DNA of 18,016 bases from positions 1-18,016 of the forward strand of contig CAMCEP010000023.1 in the NCBI GenBank assembly GCA_945873675.1. Direction: 5' to 3'. Below, one piece after another: positions 6,315 through 14,352 of the stretch (its first letter is position 1; every line of letters begins with the position of its first letter). Source of the DNA: Asaia bogorensis. GTDB lineage: Bacteria; Pseudomonadota; Alphaproteobacteria; Acetobacterales; Acetobacteraceae. Under the pieces are notes generated by a model. It saw only the letters and a list, made by a program, of their open reading frames with translations, was not told the DNA's origin and did not search any database. Both the position numbers and the translations under genes were made by a program.

Positions 6315-8345
6315 GTGACCGAAAAAACCGAAGCCGCCCGCCAAGTTGATCTGGCCCGCGCGGCGGAGCTTGAACGTACCTATGATGCGGAAATGCGCTT
6401 TCGCACGCTGTCGGGTTTCGCGGCCCGGCTCGTTCCGGCGCTGCTCGTGGCGCTTTCCGTTTTTCATTACTACACGGCTGGCTTCGGCATTCTAACCGAG
6501 CATTGGCACAAGGCGATCCATCTTGCTGCTGTGCTCGGGGTGATTTTTCTGATGTTTCCCGCTGGCCCCCGCATTCCGGGGCCAGCCTTTGGCGGCGTCC
6601 CCTGGTATGATTGGATCCTCGCTGCTGTGATGGTATCCGCCTGTCTTTACCTGCCATTGGTGTTTGACGACCTGACTTTCCGCATCGGCAGCCCCAATAC
6701 CAATGATGTCATCATGGGCACGCTAATGCTGGTGCTGACGCTGGAAACAGCGCGCCGCAGCATGGGTTGGGCCTTGCCGATCATTGTGCTGATTTGTGTC
6801 GCCTATGGGCTATGGGGCAATCACCTTTCGGGTGTGCTGGCGCATCCTGGCGCCGATTGGGCTGGCTTCATCAGCCATATCTACCTGACGCAGGAAGGCA
6901 TTTTCGGCATTCCGGTGATGGTCGTTGCGACGTACGTCTTTCACTTCGTGTTGTTCGGCGTGCTCGCAACGCGCATGGGGCTGGGGCAGTTTTTCATTGA
7001 CATGGCCTCTATCGCTGCGGGGCGTTTCGCCGGCGGGCCTGCCAAGGTTTCGGTTTTTGGTTCAGCACTTTTCGGCATGATCAGTGGTTCTGCCATTGCC
7101 AATACTGTCACGGTCGGCACGTTGACCATTCCTGCGATGAAGCGCGTTGGTTATCGCCCGCAATTTGCCGCCGCGGTCGAAGCCGCTGCCAGTGCGGGCG
7201 GGCAAATCACGCCGCCTATCATGGGGGCGGCGGCCTTTGTGATGATCGAATTCCTGAATATCCCGCTGACAACGCTGCTGATTGCGGCTGCTGTGCCGGC
7301 CTTTATGCATTTCTGGGGCGTTTTTGTGCAGGTGCATTTTGAAGCCAAGAAATTCGGCCTGAAGGGCCTGCCACCTGAGGAAATTCCAAGCTTCCGCAAG
7401 ACGCTCCGCGAAGGCTGGCCTACCATGATTCCGCTGGTGTTGCTGCTTTGGGCTATCATTCAGGGCAATACGCCATATCTGGCGGCCTTCTACGGTATTA
7501 CTGCGTGCATCGTCGTTGGCTTTCTCAATCCACGTCATCGGCTGACGCTGCGCGATTTATGGGATTCATTCGATATCGGCGCGCGCTACGCGATTGCGGT
7601 TGGTGCTGCTGCGGCGGCGGTTGGCGTTGTGGTGGGCGTGATCACGCTGACTGGCGCCGGCTTTCGGGTCAGCTTCATGGTGACGCAAGCCGCGGCATCA
7701 TTGGCAGCTTGGATGTCTCCGCTTCTATCCATCCTGCCCGAAAGCGTGGTGGATATGAAATCCCTCACGCTGTTTCTGACGCTGCTTTTCGTGGCGTTGG
7801 TTTGCATTGCGATGGGAACAGGTATTCCGACAACCGCGCTTTACATCGTGCTGGCCGCTATTGCGGCACCTGCGGTGATTCAGCTTGGGGTGCCGCCGCT
7901 GGCTGCGCATTTGTTCATTCTGTATTACGGTGTGCTTGCGGATCTCACGCCGCCGGTTTGTATCGCTGCCTATGCGGCTGCCGGCATTGCGGGGGCTGAT
8001 CCGTTCAAGACCGGCAATACCGCCTTCCGTCTTGGCTTGGCCAAGGCAACAGTACCTTTTGTTTTTGCCTATTCGCCGGCCATGCTGATTATGGTGGATG
8101 GTTTTACCTGGGCCGATTTCTTCATCACCACAGGCACATGTGCGCTTGGTGTTCTGCTGTTGGGGATTGGCACTACCGGTTATGCCTTCACCCATATGGG
8201 TCTTGGCGCGAAGGCCTTGCTTGTTGTCTCCGCACTGCTGATGATTTCGCCCAATATCCAAATGACCTTAGCGGGCGCTGTCTTGGCGCTGCCGGTTATT
8301 CTTTGGAATTGGCGCAAATCTACCCGCATCGCGCAGACCACATAA
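6315..8345 (+). CDS. TRAP transporter permease, fused small and large subunits (TAXI class)
   Basis: An inner-membrane permease using an ion gradient to import the solute captured by the upstream binding protein. At 676 aa it combines the DctQ-like small membrane subunit (roughly residues 30-190) with the DctM-like large subunit, as is usual for TAXI systems. There are many hydrophobic segments. ETARRSMGW at about 144 sits in the fusion region. The large-subunit signature GMISGSAIANTVTVGT and ASAGGQITPPIMGAAA (about 254-300) matches the conserved DctM core, and GTGIPTTALYIV plus LADLTPPVCIAAYAAAGIAG form the second inverted-repeat core. The start is a GTG 10 nt after the binding-protein stop, with only a weak ribosome binding site, suggesting translational coupling. 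The gene ends 19 nt from the stop of the convergent RNase-like gene. Confidence 0.95.
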   Translation: MTEKTEAARQVDLARAAELERTYDAEMRFRTLSGFAARLVPALLVALSVFHYYTAGFGILTEHWHKAIHLAAVLGVIFLMFPAGPRIPGPAFGGVPWYDWILAAVMVSACLYLPLVFDDLTFRIGSPNTNDVIMGTLMLVLTLETARRSMGWALPIIVLICVAYGLWGNHLSGVLAHPGADWAGFISHIYLTQEGIFGIPVMVVATYVFHFVLFGVLATRMGLGQFFIDMASIAAGRFAGGPAKVSVFGSALFGMISGSAIANTVTVGTLTIPAMKRVGYRPQFAAAVEAAASAGGQITPPIMGAAAFVMIEFLNIPLTTLLIAAAVPAFMHFWGVFVQVHFEAKKFGLKGLPPEEIPSFRKTLREGWPTMIPLVLLLWAIIQGNTPYLAAFYGITACIVVGFLNPRHRLTLRDLWDSFDIGARYAIAVGAAAAAVGVVVGVITLTGAGFRVSFMVTQAAASLAAWMSPLLSILPESVVDMKSLTLFLTLLFVALVCIAMGTGIPTTALYIVLAAIAAPAVIQLGVPPLAAHLFILYYGVLADLTPPVCIAAYAAAGIAGADPFKTGNTAFRLGLAKATVPFVFAYSPAMLIMVDGFTWADFFITTGTCALGVLLLGIGTTGYAFTHMGLGAKALLVVSALLMISPNIQMTLAGAVLALPVILWNWRKSTRIAQTT

Positions 8346-8364
8346 ATGGCCGCGTAGCACAGCC

Positions 8365-9957
8365 TTACGTCACTGCCAGCACGTCACGCAGCTTTTGTAT
8401 CAGGGCTTCCCGCGCGGTATCATCCCGCGCGTTTTCAGTGGCAGTTTCAATCGCCAACATCAAAGCTGCGCGCTGATTATGCCAATCGGGCCTGACGCTC
8501 CGCACCGGATCGGCGCGGCGCCCTTTGCTTTCCAGGCGCTTTGGTCGCGCACCCTTATGCAACAACCAGCCTTCATCCAGCACCGGCATGATCACCTGGT
8601 CCGATGCGGCAATACCGCCTTCGGTCAGGCGCTTGGCGAGCGCTTCCATTGCCGGCGCCTCCCCATGCATCAGAAACACGCCCCCCGAAACCTTGCCGCG
8701 CGCAGCAAGCCAGCGCGCCAATTCCGTGGCATCCGCATGGCCAGAGAAATCACGGATTTCCGTGATTTTCGCCGCCACACGAATCGTCTCTCCCTGAATG
8801 CGTACTTCGGGCTTGCCCTCCTGCAATAGACGGCCAAGCGTGCCTTCCGCCTGATAGCCGGTCAGCATGACCGTGGCGGCAGGGCTCCAGAGCCAGCGCT
8901 TCAAATGATGCCGGATGCGCCCCGCATCACACATGCCAGACCCAGCGATGATGATATGGAATCCCTCAGTTTCCGCGATGCGGCGGCTCGCTTCCCCACT
9001 TTCCGTTGGGCGGATCAATGGCGAACGCAAGGCGCGGCTGATGGAGGAACCATTTTCGAGTGCAGCGGCATGTTCAAGAAACACTGCTGTCGCGCGAATA
9101 GCGAGTGGGCTATCCAAAAAAATCGGCGCTTCAGGAATAGCGCCGGCCTGCATCAGCGTCACCAAATCCCAGCAAATTTCCTGCGTGCGTTCCACCGCAA
9201 AGGCCGGGATCAGCAGCACGCCATCAGGCTTTGCCGCTTCCTTCACGATATGCGCAAGCTTCTCCCGCCGGGCCACATGGTCCACGCAGGGCTTATCCTC
9301 ATCGCCATAGGTGCTTTCCAGAAACACATGATCCAAGCCGCCAGGCGCTTCGGATTCATGATAAAACACCGAGCAATCCGGCCCCAAATCGCCTGAGACC
9401 AGCACGCGTAGCGGCGCATCCTTGCCATCGGTGCATTCAATTTCGATCGAGGCGGATCCCAGCATATGTCCCGCATTCCACCAACGCGCCCGCACCCCTG
9501 GCAGAACTTCCTGCCATTGGTCGAATGGCACTGCACGAAAGGCAGCAATAGCCGCGGCGCCATCTGCCGCTGTATATATCGGCCGCACCGGTGCGCGGCC
9601 ACGATGGCGATTGCGACGATTGAGTTGCGCAACCTCCATTTCCTGCACGTGGCCTGAATCAGGCAGCATGACGGCGCAAAGATCTGCCGTGGCGGCGGTG
9701 GCGTGAATGGTACCGCGAAACCCCCCGGCCTTCAGCTTTGGTAGAAGTCCGGAATGGTCAATATGTGCATGGGTCAGAAGCACGGCATCAATTTCGCGCG
9801 AGTTGAAGGGGAACTCCTCCCAGTTCAAGGATTTTAGTGTCTTTGGCCCCTGAAACATGCCGCAATCCACCAAAAATCTGGCATGGCCTGTTTCAAACAG
9901 CAGGCAATAGCCGGTGACAGTGCGCGCTGCGCCACAAACCCGAACTGAAATACCCAT
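8365..9957 (-). CDS. Beta-CASP metallo-beta-lactamase-fold RNase-like protein
   Basis: A predicted zinc-dependent nuclease of the beta-CASP group (CPSF73/RNase J relatives), most likely acting on RNA in the cytoplasm. Metal-binding motifs: HAHIDH at 63-68, His164 in NAGHMLGS, Asp190 in SGDLG. Beta-CASP motifs: Glu214 in LESTYG (motif A), His407 in DFSGHAD (motif B) and His431 in LMHGE (motif C). GSGMCDAGRIRHHL at 339-352 is typical of the bacterial CPSF-like branch. Residues about 470-530 form a basic, then helical, C-terminal extension beyond the core. The ATG is preceded by GGGAG at 7 nt. An FNR-type box lies about 69 nt upstream in the gap shared with the divergent regulator gene. In other bacteria such proteins often sit near stress proteins and FNR regulators (general knowledge), so low-oxygen control is plausible. 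Confidence 0.92.
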   Translation of the reverse strand: MGISVRVCGAARTVTGYCLLFETGHARFLVDCGMFQGPKTLKSLNWEEFPFNSREIDAVLLTHAHIDHSGLLPKLKAGGFRGTIHATAATADLCAVMLPDSGHVQEMEVAQLNRRNRHRGRAPVRPIYTAADGAAAIAAFRAVPFDQWQEVLPGVRARWWNAGHMLGSASIEIECTDGKDAPLRVLVSGDLGPDCSVFYHESEAPGGLDHVFLESTYGDEDKPCVDHVARREKLAHIVKEAAKPDGVLLIPAFAVERTQEICWDLVTLMQAGAIPEAPIFLDSPLAIRATAVFLEHAAALENGSSISRALRSPLIRPTESGEASRRIAETEGFHIIIAGSGMCDAGRIRHHLKRWLWSPAATVMLTGYQAEGTLGRLLQEGKPEVRIQGETIRVAAKITEIRDFSGHADATELARWLAARGKVSGGVFLMHGEAPAMEALAKRLTEGGIAASDQVIMPVLDEGWLLHKGARPKRLESKGRRADPVRSVRPDWHNQRAALMLAIETATENARDDTAREALIQKLRDVLAVT

Positions 9958-10019
9958 GAATCACTCCCTTTTCTTGGCGCCTTGCTGATCACGAGCTGTC
10001 TATCTGGCGCCGATTTGTC

Positions 10020-10033
10020 TTGATCAAGCGCAA
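10020..10033. promoter_or_regulatory. FNR/FixK-type box in the divergent RNase/fnr gap
   Basis: TTGATCAAGCGCAA matches TTGA-N6-TCAA at 7 of 8 fixed positions and FNR TTGAT-N4-ATCAA at 8 of 10. It overlaps a perfect 10-bp palindrome CTTGATCAAG (10019-10028). Its centre is about 69 nt upstream of the RNase-like gene start and about 89 nt upstream of the fnr ATG, so either gene, or both, could be controlled, including autoregulation. A class II site at -41.5 would give the RNase-like mRNA a leader of about 28 nt. Confidence 0.55.
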
Positions 10034-10115
10034 AATCGGGAGGAAACTATTTAACAGAACGTGAAGGTCATAAGAAGCCCTGCGTTCTGAACGCAAAGCA
10101 AGACGGAAGGCACAA

Positions 10116-10868
10116 ATGAATCCGCTTGATGTCACACGTTCGATGATGGATGGCCTTGGGGCGGATGGCGATATCTGCATGAAATGCGGATCACGCTCCC
10201 TTGGGTTATGCGCGCCGCTGGATTCCGCCGCCCTGGATGACATGGCCGCAGATAGTGAGAGGGTAATGCTGGAACCACGCGCGCCAATTTTTCATCAGGG
10301 CGATGATGCCCGCTACGTTTATACGCTGACTGAAGGTACAGCGCGGTTGATGCGTATACTGCCTGATGGGCGGCAGGCCGCCATCGGCTTTCGCTTCGCC
10401 GGCGACATACTTGGCTTTACGCCAACGCAGGAACACGCCTTTGGCGCCGAGATGCTCACTGGTGGCAGGGTCTGCCGCATGGAAAGGCGCCGGCTAGAGC
10501 AGTTGTTTCACCGCTACCCGCTGCTGGAGCGCCGCTTTCTTGATCTATGCACGCGGGAATTGGCGCAAAGCCAGGAACACATCATGGCGCTCGGCCGCTT
10601 CACCGCGGAAGAACGTGTCGCGGCTTTTCTGCTGTCGCTTGTGGATGCCCAGCGTCGCCGCAGTCACAATGGCCCAATTTTCGACCTGCCGGCGACACGC
10701 GCCGATATCGGCGAATTCCTGGGCCTGACACTGGAAACCGTGAGCCGCGCCATTTCCAGCTTCCGCCGGCGCAACCTAATCCGCCTGCATGGCCAAAGCG
10801 GCATCGAGATTCTGAATGAGGGGGCGCTAACCGCCCTTGGCACCGGCGAAGGTGAGGATGCGTCTTGA
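10116..10868 (+). CDS. fnr: FNR/FnrL-type oxygen-sensing transcriptional regulator
   Basis: A cytoplasmic Crp/Fnr-family regulator that, by family knowledge, binds DNA as a dimer when an oxygen-labile [4Fe-4S] cluster is intact. The cluster ligands are visible: Cys21, Cys24 and Cys32 (C-x2-C-x7-C, the FnrL-like spacing) plus Cys120. A cyclic-nucleotide-binding-like beta-roll spans about 40-130, a dimer helix about 135-160, and a winged helix-turn-helix about 165-235. The recognition helix reads ETVSR at 207-211, so Glu207, Ser210 and Arg211 correspond to the E, S and R by which FNR reads TTGAT half sites. Such sites are found nearby. The ATG at 10116 has GGAAGG 5 nt upstream. At 250 aa it is of normal size. 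Heme or NO sensing by a relative is a less likely alternative given the four Cys. Confidence 0.93.
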   Translation: MNPLDVTRSMMDGLGADGDICMKCGSRSLGLCAPLDSAALDDMAADSERVMLEPRAPIFHQGDDARYVYTLTEGTARLMRILPDGRQAAIGFRFAGDILGFTPTQEHAFGAEMLTGGRVCRMERRRLEQLFHRYPLLERRFLDLCTRELAQSQEHIMALGRFTAEERVAAFLLSLVDAQRRRSHNGPIFDLPATRADIGEFLGLTLETVSRAISSFRRRNLIRLHGQSGIEILNEGALTALGTGEGEDAS

Positions 10869-10931
10869 TACGAAAGCCATTCACGCCCGGGCCGTGCTAG
10901 GATAAGCTCATTGGGGAAAAGGAAGCACCCC

Positions 10932-11891
10932 ATGTCTGATTTGCCGCGCCAAGTGGATATTGCTGAAGAAGGCCCGCGTGAGGGTTTTCAGATCGAGAAA
11001 AATCCAATCTCCAGCGCCGATAAGATTGCGCTGATTGATGCGCTTTCGGCAACCGGCCTTAGGCATATCCAGGTGGCGTCTTTTGTCTCACCCAAGCTGG
11101 TGCCCGGCTGGGCCGATGCGGAAGCGGTGGTTGCGGGTTTAGTGCCGAAGCCCGACATTCACTACACGGCACTTTGGTTCAATGCGGCGGGGCTCGATCG
11201 CGCGCTTGCCTTTAAGGATCGCTTACATCTTTTCGGGTCCATCAGCCTTGCCGCGTCTGAGGCTTTTTCGCTCAAGAATCTGAACCGCGATCGTGCCGGA
11301 CAGATCGAGGCGATGCGCAAACAAACGGCAGCGCATATCGCGGGCGGCGTGCCGGTGACGCGCATTGGGCTGCAAGCCGCTTTTGGCTGCAATTACGCCG
11401 GTGATGTCGCGCCCGCGCAGGTGCTGGCAGCGATCACGGATGGCTTGGCTATTGCGGCGGAAGCGGGGGTGAGGATTCGCGATTTGACGCTGGCTGATAC
11501 CATGGGCTGGGCCAATCCGCGCCAGATCGAAACCGTGATTGGTGAGGTGCGCAATCGCTGGCCCGAATTGCGTCTGGCGCTGCATTTGCATGATACACGC
11601 GGGCTTGGCATTGCCAATGCTATGGCGGGTCTGCGCATGGGTGTGGCGCGCTTCGATGCCGCGGTGGGTGGGCTTGGCGGTTGCCCTTTTGCCGGCCAGC
11701 CAGGCGCACCCGGCAATATCGCGACCGAGGAATTGGTGCTGCTCTGCGCCGAACTTGGCATTGAAACCGGCATTGATCTGGAAGCGCTGGTGGAAGCGGG
11801 CAGGCTTGCGGAACGCATCCTGGATCGGCGCCTGCCAAGTGCTGTGCTACGCGGCGGAACACTGGCGCGGTTTCGCGCCCAGGCTGCTTGA
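10932..11891 (+). CDS. HMG-CoA lyase-like (HMGL/DRE-TIM) enzyme
   Basis: A TIM-barrel lyase of the HMGL-like family; the reference reaction cleaves 3-hydroxy-3-methylglutaryl-CoA to acetyl-CoA and acetoacetate in leucine breakdown. Visible motifs: EEGPREGFQ at 12-20 holding Arg16, the metal-ligand histidines LHLHDTRGLGIANA (His218, His220), and the active-site Cys251 in GGCPFA followed by GNIATEEL. The canonical first motif is VGPRDGLQ, whose Asp is a metal ligand; here it is Glu17. This marks a distinct subgroup and makes the exact substrate uncertain, for example another 3-hydroxyacyl-CoA. The ATG at 10932 follows AGGAAG at 7 nt and is preferred over an in-frame start 21 nt earlier. The next gene starts within a few nt of the TGA. 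No leucine-pathway partner is visible. Confidence 0.85.
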   Translation: MSDLPRQVDIAEEGPREGFQIEKNPISSADKIALIDALSATGLRHIQVASFVSPKLVPGWADAEAVVAGLVPKPDIHYTALWFNAAGLDRALAFKDRLHLFGSISLAASEAFSLKNLNRDRAGQIEAMRKQTAAHIAGGVPVTRIGLQAAFGCNYAGDVAPAQVLAAITDGLAIAAEAGVRIRDLTLADTMGWANPRQIETVIGEVRNRWPELRLALHLHDTRGLGIANAMAGLRMGVARFDAAVGGLGGCPFAGQPGAPGNIATEELVLLCAELGIETGIDLEALVEAGRLAERILDRRLPSAVLRGGTLARFRAQAA

Positions 11892-11896
11892 CCGTA

Positions 11897-12505
11897 ATGG
11901 AAGAAGATGCGCGGCGTTACGCGCCTTCCGTTGCGCGCAATAAGGATGTCATTGCAGCGGTTCTGGCTCGGTATTTGCCCGCTTCAGGCCTGGTCTTGGA
12001 AATTGCCAGCGGGTCTGGCGAACACGCAGTGCATTTTGCCAGCAACTTTCCCGCGCTTTTGTTTCAGCCGACCGACCCCAGCGAAGAAGCGCGCACCAGC
12101 ATTGCCGCCTGGCGCCAGGAAACAACGCTGCCGAATATGCACGCGCCGCTGGCGCTTGATGTCACGGATACGCCTTGGCCCATCCAGCATGCGGATGCCG
12201 TTACCTGCATTAACATGATTCATATCGCCCCCTGGGAGGCGACACTCGGCCTTGTGCTGGGCGCAGCGCGGATTATACCGCCGGGCGGGTTTTTATTTTT
12301 ATACGGGCCTTACAAACGCGCTGGGCAGCATACTGCGCCTAGCAACGCAGAATTTGACGCGAGCCTGCGTGAACGGGATGCGCGCTGGGGTGTGCGCGAC
12401 CTGGAAGCGGTTACGGCAGAAGCCCAGGCAGTGGGCTTTGCCGCGCCGCTGGTGGAAACCATGCCGGCGAATAATCTTTCGTTGATCTTTCGCCGACTGT
12501 GCTGA
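11897..12505 (+). CDS. DUF938 family SAM-methyltransferase-like protein
   Basis: A cytoplasmic class I methyltransferase-like protein of the DUF938 family, whose substrate is not known. The N-terminus YAPSVARNKDVI and the motif I glycine-rich loop LEIASGSGEHAVHF (34-47) are diagnostic. An acidic strand end (LFQPTDPSEEA), the motif IV-like ADAVTCINMIHIAPWE and a FLFLYGPYKR strand follow in the expected order. I chose ATG 11897, which begins 5 nt after the lyase stop. A TTG at 11888 overlapping that stop would add three residues, and neither has a strong ribosome binding site, so coupled translation is likely. At 202 aa it is of usual family length. It converges on the universal stress protein gene with only 3 nt between stop codons. 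Confidence 0.88.
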   Translation: MEEDARRYAPSVARNKDVIAAVLARYLPASGLVLEIASGSGEHAVHFASNFPALLFQPTDPSEEARTSIAAWRQETTLPNMHAPLALDVTDTPWPIQHADAVTCINMIHIAPWEATLGLVLGAARIIPPGGFLFLYGPYKRAGQHTAPSNAEFDASLRERDARWGVRDLEAVTAEAQAVGFAAPLVETMPANNLSLIFRRLC

Positions 12506-12536
12506 TTTTTAGTGCGAGAGCAGCACTGGCACAGTC
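12495..12536. terminator. Nested inverted repeat between convergent genes (bidirectional terminator candidate)
   Basis: GACTGTGC (12495-12502) pairs perfectly with GCACAGTC (12529-12536). Inside lies a second stem AGTGC (12511-12515)/GCACT (12523-12527). Both stop codons of the convergent DUF938 and stress-protein genes fall inside the structure, and a short T-run (12506-12510) lies in the outer loop. A position between two tail-to-tail genes fits a two-way terminator, although part of the symmetry is coding sequence and no T-run follows the outer stem. Confidence 0.45.
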
Positions 12537-13348
12537 ATTTCACGCAGCAAGCTGCGCGTCACCCCACCCAAAATGAATTCACGCAAGCGCGAATGGCCAT
12601 AGGCGCCCATCACCAGCAAATCCGCGCCCATATCACTGGCGTGGTTCAACAGCAGCGCTGAATCCGCCACATCATCAGCAATAGTTTTGGCCACTTCCAC
12701 CTTCAAGCCATGGCGTGCCAGATGCCGTGCTATATCCGCGCCAGGTTCTTCGCCATGCGCGGCAAGGCCACGTTTGGGATTAGCCAAGAACACACAAGTG
12801 CTTTCCGCCTTGGCAAGTAGTGGCAGCGCATCATGCACCGCGCGAGATGCCTCACGGCTGGCATTCCACCCGACCAAGACGCGCTTGCCGATAGTCTTGA
12901 AGGTGCCAGCGAAAGGAATGGCCAATACAGGCCGGCCAGAATCAAACAGCACGGCTTCCAAAAGCCCGGCATTGCCGCTTTCCGGATCATCCTGCCCCAT
13001 GACCAACAGATCCGCGTAGCGGCCATGCAGCGCAAGCAATTCCACCGCACGACCTTCTACCTGGCGCCATTCACCCATAACGCCTTCGCGGCGGATCGCC
13101 TCCTGAAATATTGTCTTTAATTGTGCTCCAGCTGTCAGCGCGGTCTGGCGCATTTGTTCCATTAATTCAGCAATAACAGCTCCGCCGCCGCCACCGTCAC
13201 CCATCGCCATAACCGGCAAGGCAACATCAATAATATGCAGCGCCGTCAGATGTGTCTGATGCTGGCGTGCCAATGCCACCGCCAAATCAAGCCGGATGCG
13301 TGCTTGCGGCGAAGCATCAACATGCACGAGAATATCGCAGAGCTTCAT
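12509..13348 (-). CDS. Universal stress protein, tandem Usp domains
   Basis: A cytoplasmic UspA-superfamily protein with two Usp domains (about 1-147 and 152-279). The first opens with CDILVHVDASPQARIRLDLA, the second with KRVLVGWNASREASRAVHDA. The second domain keeps an ATP-binding-type loop MGAYGHSRLREFILGG (247-262), close to G-2x-G-9x-G. The corresponding part of the first domain (LVMGQDDPESGN) is degenerate, so nucleotide binding is probably confined to the second half. A Gly run sits at about 50-56. The length of 279 aa is typical of tandem Usp proteins linked to hypoxia and starvation. The ATG has AGGAGG 5 nt upstream. A perfect FNR palindrome lies about 64 nt upstream, pointing to induction at low oxygen. 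The upstream neighbour on the same strand is ppk2, 82 nt away. Confidence 0.94.
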   Translation of the reverse strand: MKLCDILVHVDASPQARIRLDLAVALARQHQTHLTALHIIDVALPVMAMGDGGGGGAVIAELMEQMRQTALTAGAQLKTIFQEAIRREGVMGEWRQVEGRAVELLALHGRYADLLVMGQDDPESGNAGLLEAVLFDSGRPVLAIPFAGTFKTIGKRVLVGWNASREASRAVHDALPLLAKAESTCVFLANPKRGLAAHGEEPGADIARHLARHGLKVEVAKTIADDVADSALLLNHASDMGADLLVMGAYGHSRLREFILGGVTRSLLREMTVPVLLSH

Positions 13349-13405
13349 TGAAGCCTCCTATCTATCCTATCGGAGGACTCCTAGGCCTTATCTGGACGGC
13401 CCGAC

Positions 13406-13419
13406 TTGATCGATATCAA
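13406..13419 (-). promoter_or_regulatory. Perfect FNR box upstream of the universal stress protein gene
   Basis: TTGATCGATATCAA matches the consensus TTGAT-N4-ATCAA at every fixed position and is a full inverted repeat in its half sites. The centre is about 64 nt upstream of the stress-protein ATG. If the box sits at -41.5, the transcript would have a leader of about 23 nt, a normal class II activation geometry. It begins 12 nt after the ppk2 stop codon, so it lies between the two genes and gives the stress-protein gene its own promoter. Confidence 0.75.
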
Positions 13420-13430
13420 TTTCACCATGA

Positions 13431-14330
13431 TTAGGGCTTGGCGAGCGATAGATCACTGACCGAAAATATATCAGGGATGATTTTGAAGGCATAATCGGGT
13501 TCGTGATAATCACCAGCAGGCTGCCGTTTGGGTAATTTTATCTTTCCCTGTTTTATGTCTTGATACGGAATATGGCGCAGCAAATGTCGAATGACATTAA
13601 GCCGTGCGCGTTTTTTATCATCGGAAAAAGCAACATACCAAGGCGCCCAAGCGGTATCTGTCGCTTGGAACATGGCGTCGCGGGCGCGGGAATAATCATA
13701 CCATCGGCCATAGGATTTCAAATCCATGGGCGAGAGTTTCCATAGTTTCCGCCCATCATGGATACGGTCCTCAAGCCGCCGTGTCTGTTCTTCCGGACTG
13801 ACTTCCAGCCAATATTTCAGCAATATGATGCCGGATTCGATAAAAATACGTTCTACCGCTGGCGCCATATTCAGAAAGCGCTTGACCAATTCATCCGAAC
13901 AAAAGCCCATCACCCTTTCAACGCCTGCACGGTTATACCAAGACCGATCAAAGATCACGATTTCACCAGCAGCAGGCAAATGCTGCATGTAGCGTTGAAT
14001 ATAAAGCTGTGATTTTTCACGCTCCGTCGGAGCGGGCAAAGCTACGACACGAAACACCCGCGGGCTGACGCGTTCCGTGATAGCTTTGATGGTGCCACCT
14101 TTCCCGGCGCCATCGCGGCCTTCGAAAAGAATACAAACCCTGGCGCCGCTTTCCTTCACCCATAGCTGCAGCTTCACCAATTCTACATGTAGGTCGAAAA
14201 GTGATTTCTCATAAGCTTTGCGCCTTAGCTTGCCATCAGGTTTGAAGGGGGTATCCGGTGGCGTCGGGGTATTGAGTCCAGTGGAAGGCGAATGCGGTTG
14301 GCTGTGGTTTTGCTTGTGCTTCTTTGACAT
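13431..14330 (-). CDS. ppk2: Polyphosphate kinase 2 (PPK2 family)
   Basis: A cytoplasmic kinase that moves phosphate between inorganic polyphosphate and nucleotides, mostly making NTP or NDP from polyphosphate. Visible motifs: Walker A GRDGAGKGGTIK at 71-82, Walker B VIFDRSWYNRAGVE at 125-138 with Asp128 and Arg129, and the lid region with RLEDRIHDGRKLWKLSPMD and YGRWYDYSRARD. At 299 aa it fits the single-domain class. The N-terminal 30 residues are Lys/His/Pro-rich and look disordered. I chose ATG 14330, with an upstream AGGA at 9 nt; starting at 14399 would overlap the previous gene and add an unlikely Trp/Arg-rich leader. The gene starts 22 nt after the unknown 151-aa gene, so they are likely co-transcribed. 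Whether ADP, GDP or AMP is preferred cannot be read safely. Confidence 0.95.
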   Translation of the reverse strand: MSKKHKQNHSQPHSPSTGLNTPTPPDTPFKPDGKLRRKAYEKSLFDLHVELVKLQLWVKESGARVCILFEGRDGAGKGGTIKAITERVSPRVFRVVALPAPTEREKSQLYIQRYMQHLPAAGEIVIFDRSWYNRAGVERVMGFCSDELVKRFLNMAPAVERIFIESGIILLKYWLEVSPEEQTRRLEDRIHDGRKLWKLSPMDLKSYGRWYDYSRARDAMFQATDTAWAPWYVAFSDDKKRARLNVIRHLLRHIPYQDIKQGKIKLPKRQPAGDYHEPDYAFKIIPDIFSVSDLSLAKP

Positions 14331-14352
14331 GGGTCTGAATCCTACCGACGCC

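Noticed and set aside
6341..6360. TTGATCTGG in the permease gene as an FNR half site
   Set aside because: No matching second half at the right spacing, and it lies inside coding sequence.
13559..13575. TTGATACGG as a possible further FNR box
   Set aside because: Inside ppk2 and the second half site is absent.
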